A DNA stretch of 64,000 bases from an uncultured Bacteroidales bacterium (GCA_934725575.1 CAKVCK010000001.1:248001-312000); one strand, 5' to 3'. Shown: positions 15,864 through 24,949, counted from the first letter of the stretch. Made by a program: numbers and translations. The notes: generated from the letters alone by a model not told the origin.

Positions 15864-15890
15864 TATTATCTACCATATACAAAGATAATA
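15864..15890 (-). promoter_or_regulatory. hipB promoter with overlapping inverted repeat
   Basis: On the minus strand TATCTTTG (15880-15887) fits TAnnTTTG. The arms TATTATC (15864-15870) and GATAATA (15884-15890) flank and overlap it, so a bound dimer would block the polymerase. Good candidate HipB operator. Confidence 0.5.
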
Positions 15891-15978
15891 AATATTATTT
15901 TAGCATTATCCCATACAGATAAAAGATGATTCCAAAGTTTCCTATGTGGCTGCCGTGAAATGGTATGGGATTGAATAT

Positions 15979-16008
15979 AAAAAAAGAGCTGACCTTGTGG
16001 GCCAGCAT
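15979..16008 (-). terminator. Rho-independent terminator behind the GH29 gene
   Basis: Minus strand: GCTGGCC, 5-nt loop, GGTCAGC, then TCTTTTTTT. It closes the GH2-SDR-uxuA-GH29 run about 25 bp behind the fucosidase stop. Confidence 0.75.
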
Positions 16009-16033
16009 CTTCTCTATAGTTTGATGTAGAACG

Positions 16034-17368
16034 CTATTTCATCGTCACGGATACGACATAATCCTCCGCCGGAAGGTCGGCAGGAAGAGTGATGAAGAGT
16101 TTCTCGCCGACTTTCTTAACCGGCAGGGTGGTTCCGTCAGAAAAGGCGGTCACGGTCTTCACCTTGGACTTCTTGGCAACTGGGATCTCAAGAACAGCTC
16201 CAGGATTCTGCAAGACGTGAATATAGAAGGTCTTGCCACCTGCCAGAGGAGCTGTTGTGACACCCCATTCCTGCTCGGCTACCGGGCCGGGGCCACAACC
16301 CTTGATGGACTCACCGTTGACCTTCATCCACTGACCGATCTCCTTCAGCAGAGCCAGAGCGGCATCCGGAAGGCGACCGTCAGCGCGAGGGCCGATGTTC
16401 AGCAAAAGGTTGGTGTTCATCGAGACGGCCTTGGCAAGGGTACCCACAAGTTGCGCCGCTGTCTTGTAGTCACGGTCGGAAACACTGTAGCCCCAGGTGT
16501 GGTTCATCGTCTGGCACATCTCAAGCGGCAGTTTGTCGCTTACCATCTGTCCCTCGGAATAACCGGCTGTGTTCTGGCCTGGAAGATCTCTTTCGAACAT
16601 CTGGAAATCTTCACCCTCAATCGGTTGAATGTGGTGATTGTTACCGATGAGGCAGGCCGGATCCACTGAATGAATATATTCATAGAACTCAGGCATCTTC
16701 CAGTTGAAAGGGATTGAGTCACGCTTGTGGTCCCAATAGCCGTCAAACCAGAGGGCGCGGACAGGGGCGTACTGGGTCATCAACTCTTTCACCTGCTGCT
16801 TCATAAAGCCAAGATAGTGGTCATAGTCAGGATGATCGCCCTTGCGGCCGGTGTTGTGGCCGGACTCGCCGAGCGGGTAATCCTCTCTGATCCAGTCCAG
16901 AATCGAATAATAGAACTGGAGGCTCAGACCTTCCTTATGGCAGGCATCTGCGAGATCCCGCATCACATCCTTTCCCCAAGGGGTAGCCTTGACGATGTTG
17001 TAGTCCGAAGCCTTGGTGTCGAACATAGAGAAACCATCGTGATGACGGGAAGTGATTGTCACATAGCCGGCACCTGCATCCTTGAAAGCCTTAACCCATT
17101 CCTCGGCGTTGTAGCCGGCGGGATAGAAAGCGGTCGCCGCGTGGGCATATTCATCCTTGTTCAGGCCTCCAAGCTGGAGGTACCACTCCCCTTGCGCGTA
17201 TGACGCATATATTCCCCAATGCAGGAATATTCCGAAGCGGTCGTTGACGAGTTGGCGGCGCGCCTCCAGATTCTCCGGAGTCGGCTGATAGTGGTTCTGT
17301 GAATATCCCGCCGAAGCGGTCACGAGTGAAAGGCAGATTGCCAGAAAGGTGGTTCTCAATGTCTTCAT
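16034..17368 (-). CDS. Alpha-L-fucosidase, GH29, secreted
   Basis: 444 residues with a Sec signal peptide (residues 1-23, ending SAGYSQ). The GH29 TIM barrel starts at about 30; recognised parts are FGIFLHWGIYASYAQGEWY, TSRHHDGFSMFDTKASDYNI, GLSLQFYYSILDWI and the nucleophile motif ALWFDGYWD (Asp209). Family GH29 releases alpha-linked L-fucose with retention. The length is short: a catalytic barrel and one beta-sandwich (about 360-444), without carbohydrate-binding modules. It is the last gene of a run with a GH2 enzyme, an SDR and mannonate dehydratase. The fucose uptake and isomerase genes fucP and fucI lie 18 kb away. It probably acts in the periplasm. Confidence 0.94.
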   Translation of the reverse strand: MKTLRTTFLAICLSLVTASAGYSQNHYQPTPENLEARRQLVNDRFGIFLHWGIYASYAQGEWYLQLGGLNKDEYAHAATAFYPAGYNAEEWVKAFKDAGAGYVTITSRHHDGFSMFDTKASDYNIVKATPWGKDVMRDLADACHKEGLSLQFYYSILDWIREDYPLGESGHNTGRKGDHPDYDHYLGFMKQQVKELMTQYAPVRALWFDGYWDHKRDSIPFNWKMPEFYEYIHSVDPACLIGNNHHIQPIEGEDFQMFERDLPGQNTAGYSEGQMVSDKLPLEMCQTMNHTWGYSVSDRDYKTAAQLVGTLAKAVSMNTNLLLNIGPRADGRLPDAALALLKEIGQWMKVNGESIKGCGPGPVAEQEWGVTTAPLAGGKTFYIHVLQNPGAVLEIPVAKKSKVKTVTAFSDGTTLPVKKVGEKLFITLPADLPAEDYVVSVTMK

Positions 17369-17397
17369 AATGAATATATTTGTAAATACAATCAGTT

Positions 17398-18588
17398 TTA
17401 CTCCTCAGGATAAAGCGAGCCGGCGATGCCCATCTGGAGGCCGCGAAGCTCAGCGATGCCCCTCATCCGGCCGTAGCAGGAATATCCCGGGTTGGATTTC
17501 TTCTGAAGGTCATCGCACATCCTGTGGCCGTGGTCAGGACGGCAGAACACACGGAACTTGCGCTCCTGCATCACCTCAAGGAGGGTCTTCATCATTCCGT
17601 ACATATCCACGTCACCGGCCAGGTGCGTGTCCTCGAAATAGTTGCCCTCGGCGTCACGCTTCGTGCTTCTGAAATGCACGAAATCAGTCCTGTCCCCAAA
17701 CTCGCGCATCATTCCGACAAGATCGTTGTCAGCCCTGATGCCGAACGAACCAGTGCAGAGGCAAAGGCCGTTGGACCAGTCAGGGACCGCGGCGATCAGT
17801 TTACGGAAATCATCCGCCGTTGAAAGGATCCTTGGAAGACCAAGAATCGGGAACGGTGGGTCATCCGGATGGATGACCATCCTCACTCCAACTTCGTCAG
17901 CCACTGGGCAGATCTGGCTCAGGAAGAAGATAAGATTGCTTCTAAGTTTCTCGGAATCAATTCCATCGTACCTTTCGAGCTCTTTTCTGAACTGGTCAAG
18001 GGTGAAACTCTCCTCGCTGCCAGGAAGGCCGGCGATCATCGTTCGGGTGAGTTTGTGGATCTCCTCAGCGTCCATCTTCTCGAAACGTGCCTTTGCCTTG
18101 GCGATGTCCTCGGCTGAATATTCCTTCTCCGCTCCCGGTCTTTTCAGGATGAAAAGGTCGAACGCCAGCAGGGCCGCGCGCTCGAAGCGCAGACAGGTCG
18201 AGCCGTCAGGAAGCCTGTAGTCCAGATCGGTACGGGTCCAGTCAAGCACCGGCATGAAGTTGTAGGTCACGCACTTGATGCCGCACTCAGCGAGGTTGCG
18301 CAGAGTCTGCTTGTAGTTCTCGATATACTGGAGATAGTCCCCGGTCTGGGTCTTGATGTGCTCGTGCACAGGCACGCTTTCGACCACGCTCCAGATGAGT
18401 CCCCAGTCGGCGATCATCTTCTGGCGGGCCTTGATCTCCTTGACCGGCCAGACTTGACCGTTAGGAATATGATGGAGGGCGTGAACGATGTCAGTCACGC
18501 CTGTCTGACGTATGTAGTCCAGAGAGATAGGATCGTTGGGGCCGTACCATCTCCAGCTTTCGCGCATTAAAAATAAATCTTTATTCAT
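17398..18588 (-). CDS. uxuA: Mannonate dehydratase
   Basis: 396 residues, the normal length. It starts MRESWRWYGPNDPISL after six residues, and carries the UxuA blocks TGVTDIVHALHHIPNGQVWP, VHPDDPP-like HPDDPPFPILGLPRI, FRSTKRDAEGNYFEDTHLAG and CRPDHGHRMCDD with metal-binding His and Asp residues. It dehydrates D-mannonate to 2-keto-3-deoxy-D-gluconate in glucuronate breakdown, in the cytoplasm. It follows the SDR gene by 5 bp. uxaC, kdgK and eda are not in the window. The nearby GH2 enzyme may supply hexuronic acid; that link is inference. Confidence 0.96.
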   Translation of the reverse strand: MNKDLFLMRESWRWYGPNDPISLDYIRQTGVTDIVHALHHIPNGQVWPVKEIKARQKMIADWGLIWSVVESVPVHEHIKTQTGDYLQYIENYKQTLRNLAECGIKCVTYNFMPVLDWTRTDLDYRLPDGSTCLRFERAALLAFDLFILKRPGAEKEYSAEDIAKAKARFEKMDAEEIHKLTRTMIAGLPGSEESFTLDQFRKELERYDGIDSEKLRSNLIFFLSQICPVADEVGVRMVIHPDDPPFPILGLPRILSTADDFRKLIAAVPDWSNGLCLCTGSFGIRADNDLVGMMREFGDRTDFVHFRSTKRDAEGNYFEDTHLAGDVDMYGMMKTLLEVMQERKFRVFCRPDHGHRMCDDLQKKSNPGYSCYGRMRGIAELRGLQMGIAGSLYPEE

Positions 18589-18593
18589 ATTCC

Positions 18594-19412
18594 TTAGATC
18601 GAGAAAGCGTCAAAACCTCCGTCCACAACATTGATAGTTCCCGTCACGGCCTTGGAGGCGTCGGAAGCCAGCCAGTGGAGGGTTCCGAGAAGTTCCTCCG
18701 GCTCAAGGAAACGTCCGAACGGAGTGTGCGCCAGAATCTTGTGCGAGCGGTCGGTCAGACTGCCGTCAGGATTCGTAAGCAGGGAGCGGTTCTGGTTCGT
18801 GAGCAAGAATCCTGGTGCGATGGCGTTGACTCTGAAGCCCTCACCGAACTTTATGGCAAGTTCCCCGGCCAGATACTTTGTCCAGTTGGCCACAGCGGCC
18901 TTCGCGACACCGTAACCGGCCACACGTGTGAGAGGCCTGAGTGAGGTCTCGCTGCAGAAATTGATGATCGAACCCTTCTTCTTCTCTACCATAGCCTTCG
19001 CGAAGACCATAGTCGGAAGCACTGTACCGAACAAGTTAAGATCCACAACCTTGCGGACAGCCTCGACATCGAGGTCGAAGATTGTCTTCTCAGGAGGAAC
19101 CGTGGCGGCGGCCATATTTCCACCAGCGGCGTTCAGAAGGATGTCAATCCCACCGAACCTCTCCACGATCTCCTTGCAGTTGGCCTCAAGGGTCTCCTTG
19201 TCAAGCACATTTGTAGGAAGGAAGCAAGCCTCTCCGCCATCAGCCTTGATCTCGGCCACGATGGCCTCACCCTTCTCGGCGGCACGGTCAAGATCCAGAA
19301 GAGCGACCTTCGCGCCCTGCGCCGCGAAATACTTAACGATGGTGGCGCCCAGAACCCCGCAGGCTCCGGTCATCACGACCACCTTACCTTTGATATCAAA
19401 AAGATTTTCCAT
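18594..19412 (-). CDS. SDR family oxidoreductase, probable D-mannonate oxidoreductase (fructuronate reductase)
   Basis: 272 residues from ATG 19412; a TTG nine bases upstream is less likely. Classical SDR: NAD(P)-binding TGACGVLGATIVKYFAAQGA (TGxxxGxG), NAAGG, active-site Ser in FCSETS and YGVAK (YxxxK), and a C-terminal VDGGFDAF. Gene order directly before uxuA, and similarity to SDRs that reduce D-fructuronate to D-mannonate in Bacteroidota, support this role in place of the unrelated UxuB of E. coli. Substrate rests on context. It lies 25 bp after the GH2 gene and 5 bp before uxuA. Confidence 0.87.
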   Translation of the reverse strand: MENLFDIKGKVVVMTGACGVLGATIVKYFAAQGAKVALLDLDRAAEKGEAIVAEIKADGGEACFLPTNVLDKETLEANCKEIVERFGGIDILLNAAGGNMAAATVPPEKTIFDLDVEAVRKVVDLNLFGTVLPTMVFAKAMVEKKKGSIINFCSETSLRPLTRVAGYGVAKAAVANWTKYLAGELAIKFGEGFRVNAIAPGFLLTNQNRSLLTNPDGSLTDRSHKILAHTPFGRFLEPEELLGTLHWLASDASKAVTGTINVVDGGFDAFSI

Positions 19413-19437
19413 AATATTCAATTATTTAAACATTTAA

Positions 19438-21303
19438 CTATTTAATAGGCATTGACTTGATTACCTTTGTATTTATTTCGTTCAGTTTCTTTTCATCCAG
19501 CTTGATGACCTTGCGGTCGTAAGTCATAAGACCGTTGACCTCGCCCTCGACATCCGTCGTCTGGGTATAGACAGCGCCGCAGACTCCCTGCTTGACCAGA
19601 AGGATAAGGTGCTCGGCGAACTTTTCATACTCAGCAAGGACCTCATCTCCATTCTTGTACTGGACATATCCCCAGTTGCGGTCAGGCTGCCACAGATGTC
19701 CTTCCAGCGGAAGTCCGATGCCACCATATTCACCTACGACATTAGCCATCTTCGTCTCCCAAAGATACATTGCAGGATAAGGATAATGGTGGTTGTCCAT
19801 AATGTCACCGCAGTCAGGCTCCCAGTTTCCGCCAGAGGACATATTAATCAGTCTTGTAGGATCCAGGGCTCTTGTGAACTCGACAGCGGCCTTTGTGTCA
19901 AACTGGCTCCAGGCCTCGTTGAACGGCACCCACATCACGATGCAAGGGAATTTCTTCACCTGCGCGATGATCTCGGACCATTCCTTATAATAGTTGGCCT
20001 TGGCCTGAGGGGTGGCAGGGAAGTCTGTACCCTCATTGTAGTTATGAATCCCCCACTTGTTGAGGTTGTTGGAGCCGAAGCAAGGCATATCCTGCCAAAC
20101 GAGCATTCCGAGCTGGTCGCAGTAGTAGAACCAGCGTGACGGCTCGACCTTGATGTGCTTGCGGATCATATTGAACCCGAAATCCTTGGTCTTCTGAATA
20201 TCATATTTCAGAGCCTCATCGGTCGGTGCGGTGTAGAGTCCGTCAGGCCACCAGCCCTGATCAAGCGGGCCAAACTGGAACAACGGCTGGCCATTGAGTC
20301 CCATAAGTTTGGTGTTCTTGTTCTTCACATAGAGGGAAACCTCACGCATAGCGGTATAGCCATCGACAGAGTCAATGGTCTTGCCGCCACGGACAACTGA
20401 GACCTTAAGGCCGTACAGGTACGGAGAGTCCGGAGACCAAAGCTTGGCATCTTTCACAGGCAACGTCACAGTGCCGCCAGGAACGGTCATTCCCTGGGCG
20501 ATAACCTTTGACGATGCGTTCTCCGTCGAATAGCCGATGCCTCCGTCAAGAAGCGCCACCTTCACGATGTCCCCTTCCTGAACGCCTTCAGTTGAGACAG
20601 TAACATCAAGCGTTCCTGCCTTAATGTCTGAGACAGCGTAATAGTCAGCGATATGAGCTTTTGCGACCGGCTCGATCCAGACGCTCTGCCATATTCCCGA
20701 AACAGCCGTGTACCATATTCCCTTAGGGTTCTTTACCTGCTTTCCTCGAGGTTGGAAATCATTGTCGGTAGCGTCAAGCACCCTGACAGCGAGTTTGTTC
20801 TCACCATTCTTAATGTAAGGTGTAACATCAAACGAGAAGTGGGTGTAACCGCCAGTGTGTCTGCCGACCTGCACATCATTGACATACACATCAGCCTGCC
20901 AGTCAACCGCCTCAAAGTTGAGCATCAGCCTCTTGCCTTTCCAGGCTGACGGAACCTTGAATGTTGTCTTATACCAAAGGGCATCCTCAGGGGTCAAGGT
21001 ACGTCCCACTCCGGAAAGCGAGGACTCCACGGCGAACGGCACAAGAATATTCCCGTCAAATGTTTCAGGCTGAGCGCTGTCTTTTGAGGTTATTGAATAT
21101 TCCCACAACCCATTGAGAGACTTCCACTCAGGGCGTACCATCTGAGGACGGGGATATTCCGGATGAGCGTTGGTCGGAGAAACCTCCTCAGCCCAAGGTG
21201 TGCGGATGTGATCCCCGGCGGGGGCCCAAGACTGGGCGGCCATCGGAGCGGCGAATGCCATCACAGCCGCAAGAACAGAGTAAAATTGTGTTTTCATTGT
21301 CAT
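19438..21303 (-). CDS. Glycoside hydrolase family 2 enzyme, secreted
   Basis: 621 residues with a signal peptide (1-24, ending APMAAQ; start at 21303 or two codons later). Order: sugar-binding jelly roll (about 55-215, LNGLWEYS, EAVDWQADVYVNDVQVGRHT), Ig-like domain (about 220-325), TIM barrel (about 335-610) with the acid/base in FNEAW (Glu463) and the likely nucleophile in VVGEYGG (Glu525). GH2 covers beta-galactosidases, beta-glucuronidases, beta-mannosidases and others. The barrel motif RKHIKVEP replaces the RxSHxP of lacZ-type enzymes, so specificity cannot be read off. Neighbouring hexuronate genes favour a beta-glucuronidase-like role; this is inference. It follows the YjgR-like ATPase gene after 13 bp. 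Confidence 0.9.
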   Translation of the reverse strand: MTMKTQFYSVLAAVMAFAAPMAAQSWAPAGDHIRTPWAEEVSPTNAHPEYPRPQMVRPEWKSLNGLWEYSITSKDSAQPETFDGNILVPFAVESSLSGVGRTLTPEDALWYKTTFKVPSAWKGKRLMLNFEAVDWQADVYVNDVQVGRHTGGYTHFSFDVTPYIKNGENKLAVRVLDATDNDFQPRGKQVKNPKGIWYTAVSGIWQSVWIEPVAKAHIADYYAVSDIKAGTLDVTVSTEGVQEGDIVKVALLDGGIGYSTENASSKVIAQGMTVPGGTVTLPVKDAKLWSPDSPYLYGLKVSVVRGGKTIDSVDGYTAMREVSLYVKNKNTKLMGLNGQPLFQFGPLDQGWWPDGLYTAPTDEALKYDIQKTKDFGFNMIRKHIKVEPSRWFYYCDQLGMLVWQDMPCFGSNNLNKWGIHNYNEGTDFPATPQAKANYYKEWSEIIAQVKKFPCIVMWVPFNEAWSQFDTKAAVEFTRALDPTRLINMSSGGNWEPDCGDIMDNHHYPYPAMYLWETKMANVVGEYGGIGLPLEGHLWQPDRNWGYVQYKNGDEVLAEYEKFAEHLILLVKQGVCGAVYTQTTDVEGEVNGLMTYDRKVIKLDEKKLNEINTKVIKSMPIK

Positions 21304-21316
21304 TATTTGTTTTGTG

Positions 21317-22876
21317 TCATTTAATCAGGTTACCTAAAATAGAGCGCGTAAGCTCTCTCGTGACCGTGCGGGTGACGGCGGACGTAGTGTTCTTAACAAC
21401 CTTTGACGTGCCGCTCCCCTTCTTGGTCTTCTTGCCCGTCACCTTGTTGGAGACAGCCGTCCCGACCGAAGCGGCCACAGACGCTGTCACCGCCGTGACA
21501 ACAGCCTTGGCGAGCTTTCCGAACAGCCCGTTGCCGCCCTTACTTTGCCTGCTTTCGGCCTCCTTGGCCTCGGCGGCAGCCTTTTCCTCCTCCTGTTTCT
21601 GCGCAAGAAGCACCTCGAACGCGCTTTCACGGTCAACCGGAGTGTCATATTTCCCGAATATTCTGGAAGACTTTATAAGACGGTCCCTTTCGGATTCGTC
21701 GATCGCACCGATCTGGCTCAAAGGGAAGAGAATCTTCGCCTTCTGAACCACACCAGGAGACCCGCCTGCCTCAAGGAAGGAGACGAGAGCCTCTCCTGTT
21801 CCAAGGTTCATAATGGTCTCCGAAGTGTCGAACGCAGGATTTGCCCTGAAAGTCTCGGCGGCCACCCGGACGGCCTTCTGATCCTTCGGCGTGAACGCCC
21901 TGAGAGCGTGCTGCACACGGTTTCCAAGCTGTCCGAGAATGCTTTCAGGAATGTCGGTCGGACTCTGAGTCACGAAATACACTCCGACTCCCTTGCTTCG
22001 TATGAGCCTTACCACCTGCTCGATCTTGTCAGTCAAAGCCTTTGGCGTGTCGTCAAAAAGCATATGCGCCTCATCGAAGAAGAACACCAGCTTCGGAAGA
22101 TCCAGATCGCCTACTTCAGGAAGCGTGGTGTAGAGCTCGGAAAGCAGCCAGAGCAGGAATGTTGAATACAGCTTCGGCTTAAGCATCAACTTGTCGGCAG
22201 CCAGCACATTCATCACACCCTTCCCACCCTCGCAGGCCAGAAGGTCTTGAATATCAAAGGCCGGCTCTCCGAAGAACAGATCCGCCCCCTCGCTCTCAAG
22301 GGCCAGGATCGACCTCTGGATAGCTCCTACGGAAGCCGCAGCGATGTTGCCGTAGGTTGACGAATATTCAGAAGCGTGTTCAAGGGCGAAATTCAGCATT
22401 GAGCGCAAGTCCTTGATGTCGAGGATGAGCAGTCCTCTCTCATCGGCTATCCTGAACACGATGTTCAACACGCCCTCCTGCGTGTCGTTAAGCCCAAGGA
22501 TACGGCTCAAAAGCTGTGGTCCCATCTGGGAGACGGTGCACCTGAGCGGATGTCCCTGCTGACCGAACACATCGTAGAAGCGTACCGGGCAGCTTTGGAA
22601 CTGAGGATTCTCGATTCCGAACTCGGCCATTCTCTTCTCGATGAAGCCGCTGAGTTTTCCTGGTTGGGATATTCCGGAAAGATCACCTTTCATATCCGCC
22701 ATAAAGCAAGGCACACCGGCCTGGCAGAATGTCTCGGCCATAACCTGAAGTGTGACGGTCTTTCCCGTGCCGGTGGCACCGGCGATAAGCCCGTGCCTGT
22801 TCGCCATCTTTCCCACTATGGATAGTGGCCCGTCAGCGCTATGGGCTATCCACAGCCCGTTTTTCGAGTCGTACAT
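21317..22876 (-). CDS. HerA-like ATPase of the DUF853/YjgR family
   Basis: 519 residues. Walker A GATGTGKTVTLQ at about 33-44, Walker B LPKLVFFFDEAHMLFDD, a sensor-like FVTQSPTDIPESILGQLGNR and the arginine region RVQHALRAFTPKDQKAV are typical of the YjgR/DUF853 group of HerA/FtsK-like P-loop proteins. The C-terminal 120 residues are charged and alanine-rich (EEEKAAAEAKEAES) and then basic (KKTKKGSGTSK). The family is widespread but its job is not settled; no NurA nuclease or Sir2 gene is adjacent, so there is no sign of a HerA-based defence system. It lies 11 bp behind rsmD and 13 bp before the GH2 gene, joining housekeeping and sugar genes in one run. Confidence 0.9.
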   Translation of the reverse strand: MYDSKNGLWIAHSADGPLSIVGKMANRHGLIAGATGTGKTVTLQVMAETFCQAGVPCFMADMKGDLSGISQPGKLSGFIEKRMAEFGIENPQFQSCPVRFYDVFGQQGHPLRCTVSQMGPQLLSRILGLNDTQEGVLNIVFRIADERGLLILDIKDLRSMLNFALEHASEYSSTYGNIAAASVGAIQRSILALESEGADLFFGEPAFDIQDLLACEGGKGVMNVLAADKLMLKPKLYSTFLLWLLSELYTTLPEVGDLDLPKLVFFFDEAHMLFDDTPKALTDKIEQVVRLIRSKGVGVYFVTQSPTDIPESILGQLGNRVQHALRAFTPKDQKAVRVAAETFRANPAFDTSETIMNLGTGEALVSFLEAGGSPGVVQKAKILFPLSQIGAIDESERDRLIKSSRIFGKYDTPVDRESAFEVLLAQKQEEEKAAAEAKEAESRQSKGGNGLFGKLAKAVVTAVTASVAASVGTAVSNKVTGKKTKKGSGTSKVVKNTTSAVTRTVTRELTRSILGNLIK

Positions 22877-22887
22877 CGTTGTCAGTT

Positions 22888-23436
22888 TTATTGTTGTTCC
22901 ACTTCTTTGCTGAAAAATGAGAAATGAACACGACCGTATCTCTTCTCTTTCATAAAATACGGGTGTCCAGTGAATGAGTGCTCGTCACCGTGCTCCAGGA
23001 TGAAATAGCATCCCGGATGAAGGATGTCCGCGGAAAAAACCTTGTCTGGAATGGTCTCAAGGCCCTCCAGCGCATACGGAGGATCTGCGAAGACAATGTC
23101 GAACTTTTCGTGGCAGATCGTCAGGAAATCAAAGACATTGTCCCTGACCATCGTGACATTGTCCAGTCCCAGCCGCTTGGCCTCGGTCTTGATGAACGAG
23201 GCGTTCTCCCTTGCCATCTCGACCGTCCAGACCCTTGACGCCCCTCTGGAGGCGAACTCAAAGGCGACCGCACCAGTGCCACCGAAAAGATCCAGAACCT
23301 TAAGGTCCTCGAACTCATATTCATTGCCAAGCACATTGAAAAGGCCTTCGCGAGCAAAGTCCGTCGTAGGCCTGGCCTTGTAGCCGGCCGGTGGATTGAT
23401 TGTCTTTCCGCGAAGCCGCCCTCCTATGATCCTCAT
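22888..23436 (-). CDS. rsmD: 16S rRNA (guanine966-N2)-methyltransferase RsmD
   Basis: 182 residues, normal length. N-terminal MRIIGGRLRGKTI and RPTTDFAREGLFNVL (compare RPTxxRVREALFN), SAM-binding VLDLFGGTGAVAFEFASRGA, acidic loop VEMARENASF and the N6/N2-type catalytic motif FADPPYALEG. It methylates G966 of 16S rRNA in small-subunit assembly. The start overlaps the end of the DUF3822 gene by 4 bp, an arrangement often seen in Bacteroidota. Confidence 0.95.
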   Translation of the reverse strand: MRIIGGRLRGKTINPPAGYKARPTTDFAREGLFNVLGNEYEFEDLKVLDLFGGTGAVAFEFASRGASRVWTVEMARENASFIKTEAKRLGLDNVTMVRDNVFDFLTICHEKFDIVFADPPYALEGLETIPDKVFSADILHPGCYFILEHGDEHSFTGHPYFMKEKRYGRVHFSFFSKEVEQQ

Positions 23437-24125
23437 AACCTTTCCACTGATTTGAAATAACGGTAAAGGGACATCATCTCCTCTTCCTTGAGCGGCGTGC
23501 GGAAATACACGGACGAGACTTCCGGATTGAGCTGGAGCTTCCGAACGGCCATAAAGAGGAAATATTCCGCGGTGGTGAAATCAGCGGCGCGGAACACGTT
23601 GGCCAGAAGCAGGTTCCGGCCCTGGGATATTCCAAGATGAAGGTAACCGGCGGCATACGAGGCCACAATCCTGTTATATTCATCGACCTTTTGCAGATCC
23701 TTTAGGATGAAGTACATCTCCGGAAGGATCCGCGCGGCCTTTCCCTCCTCGTCAAGCACAGCCTGCGAGATCGTGCGGGACAGCATCTCACCTATCGAAA
23801 GGGAATACACCAGCTCCGCCGCATATTCCGGAAGACCGATATGGCCGACCTCGTCATCATTGCCAAGAGCAACCGTTTCGGACAAAGTCTCCCGCGCCTT
23901 GGCTTCATCAAAGAAAGCGGTCGGCACCAACGCCACCTTCGGAGTCAACAGCGACACCTCCACCTTCGGGTATCTCCTCTGAAGCTCCGGAGCGGTGAAT
24001 ACGGTGTCAGCGGCACGCCAGCCGGACTCCATAGAAGAGCTACCATCCACCACCTTAAAAGAATATCCATTCAAGCAAACTTGAATGGATATTCCGGTTG
24101 TCATTTTCTGTGGATTCCAGTCCAT
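23433..24125 (-). CDS. DUF3822 family protein
   Basis: 230 residues, soluble, no signal peptide. Features of the family include SIQVCLNGYSFKVVDG near the start, LLTPKVALVPTAFFDEAKAR in the first third and LNPEVSSVYFRTPL, SLYRYFKSVERL at the end. DUF3822 is a Bacteroidota protein with an actin-like (ASKHA) appearance; it is usually found next to rsmD, as here. Its role is not known. Predicted overlap of 4 bp with rsmD suggests coupled translation. Confidence 0.85.
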   Translation of the reverse strand: MDWNPQKMTTGISIQVCLNGYSFKVVDGSSSMESGWRAADTVFTAPELQRRYPKVEVSLLTPKVALVPTAFFDEAKARETLSETVALGNDDEVGHIGLPEYAAELVYSLSIGEMLSRTISQAVLDEEGKAARILPEMYFILKDLQKVDEYNRIVASYAAGYLHLGISQGRNLLLANVFRAADFTTAEYFLFMAVRKLQLNPEVSSVYFRTPLKEEEMMSLYRYFKSVERL

Positions 24126-24139
24126 CCGCGAGGCAGGCG

Positions 24140-24853
24140 TTACTCCCAGTTACCAACGTTATTGTTAGGAGCGGAGACGCTTCCGACCATAAGGCCTTCG
24201 TAGCGGCCCTGATCCTCGCACTCAGCGACCAGATTCACAACCAGCTGATGGTTGAGGCCGTTCAGGACGGACTTCCAAGGCATCTTGGCCTCGAACAGAG
24301 GAACGTTCACACCGGAAACCTTCTTCACGATGGCGTCCATCCCGATCTTCGTGACGGCGGCGACTGCCTCACCCTCGGTGGCGAAAGGAATCTCGTCGAT
24401 CTTGTTGATGTCGAAATCAGGTCTGCCGAGGAACAGGGTGTCCTTCACGGCGATCTTGTTCTGGATCGAGAACACAAGGTTCTTGTCCCCTTCCTGATAG
24501 AGCTTGTAAAGGCCTTCGTCGGTTATGCCTCTGTGAGACTTCTTCACCTCATTGGTGTGTGCCACGGCAAGCGAGTCATCCTTTGAGCCGACCTGCATAA
24601 GGACGACCATCTGACCGTTGTTGTAGAACTGCTTGAGGGTGTCGAACGACGCGGTGAACCTCTCGTTCACGCCCTTGAAGGCGACCTGAAGGTCACGGAT
24701 GTCCTTCAGTCTCTGGACAGCGACTTTCTTCCTGGCCTCGACTTCCTTGTTGAATCTCACCGGCTCCATAATGCCGTCATAGATCTTGTAGACCAAAAGG
24801 ATTGCGCAAAGCGCCAGCACGATGCAAAGGATCGTTTTCAGTGTCTTGTTCAT
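24140..24853 (-). CDS. Conserved membrane-anchored protein of unknown function
   Basis: 237 residues. One N-terminal transmembrane anchor (about residues 6-25, LKTILCIVLALCAILLVYKI), then a periplasmic part that starts with a helix (VRFNKEVEARKKVAVQRLKD) and continues with mixed alpha/beta sequence. There are no cysteines in the soluble part and no enzyme motif. I do not recognise a named family; similar proteins occur in Bacteroidales before DUF3822-rsmD. It is the first gene of the long minus-strand run and has a consensus promoter at 24908-24938. Confidence 0.7.
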   Translation of the reverse strand: MNKTLKTILCIVLALCAILLVYKIYDGIMEPVRFNKEVEARKKVAVQRLKDIRDLQVAFKGVNERFTASFDTLKQFYNNGQMVVLMQVGSKDDSLAVAHTNEVKKSHRGITDEGLYKLYQEGDKNLVFSIQNKIAVKDTLFLGRPDFDINKIDEIPFATEGEAVAAVTKIGMDAIVKKVSGVNVPLFEAKMPWKSVLNGLNHQLVVNLVAECEDQGRYEGLMVGSVSAPNNNVGNWE

Positions 24854-24907
24854 TATTCTTAGTTTTTATGTTTTTCAATGGCGAAAAGACTATACGTCAA
24901 TTCTTGA

Positions 24908-24938
24908 CAAAGTTAGAAAATTGATTTATGAAATGCAA
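24908..24938 (-). promoter_or_regulatory. Consensus promoter of the long minus-strand run (24.9 to 16.0 kb)
   Basis: Minus strand: TTG (24936-24938), 20-bp spacer, TAACTTTG (24908-24915). It overlaps the start region of the divergent DHH gene. Confidence 0.75.
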
Positions 24939-24949
24939 TATAATATTTG

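Noticed and set aside
21317..22876. HerA-type defence system
   Set aside because: The ATPase belongs to the DUF853/YjgR group and no nuclease or Sir2 partner is adjacent; its neighbours are rsmD and a glycoside hydrolase.
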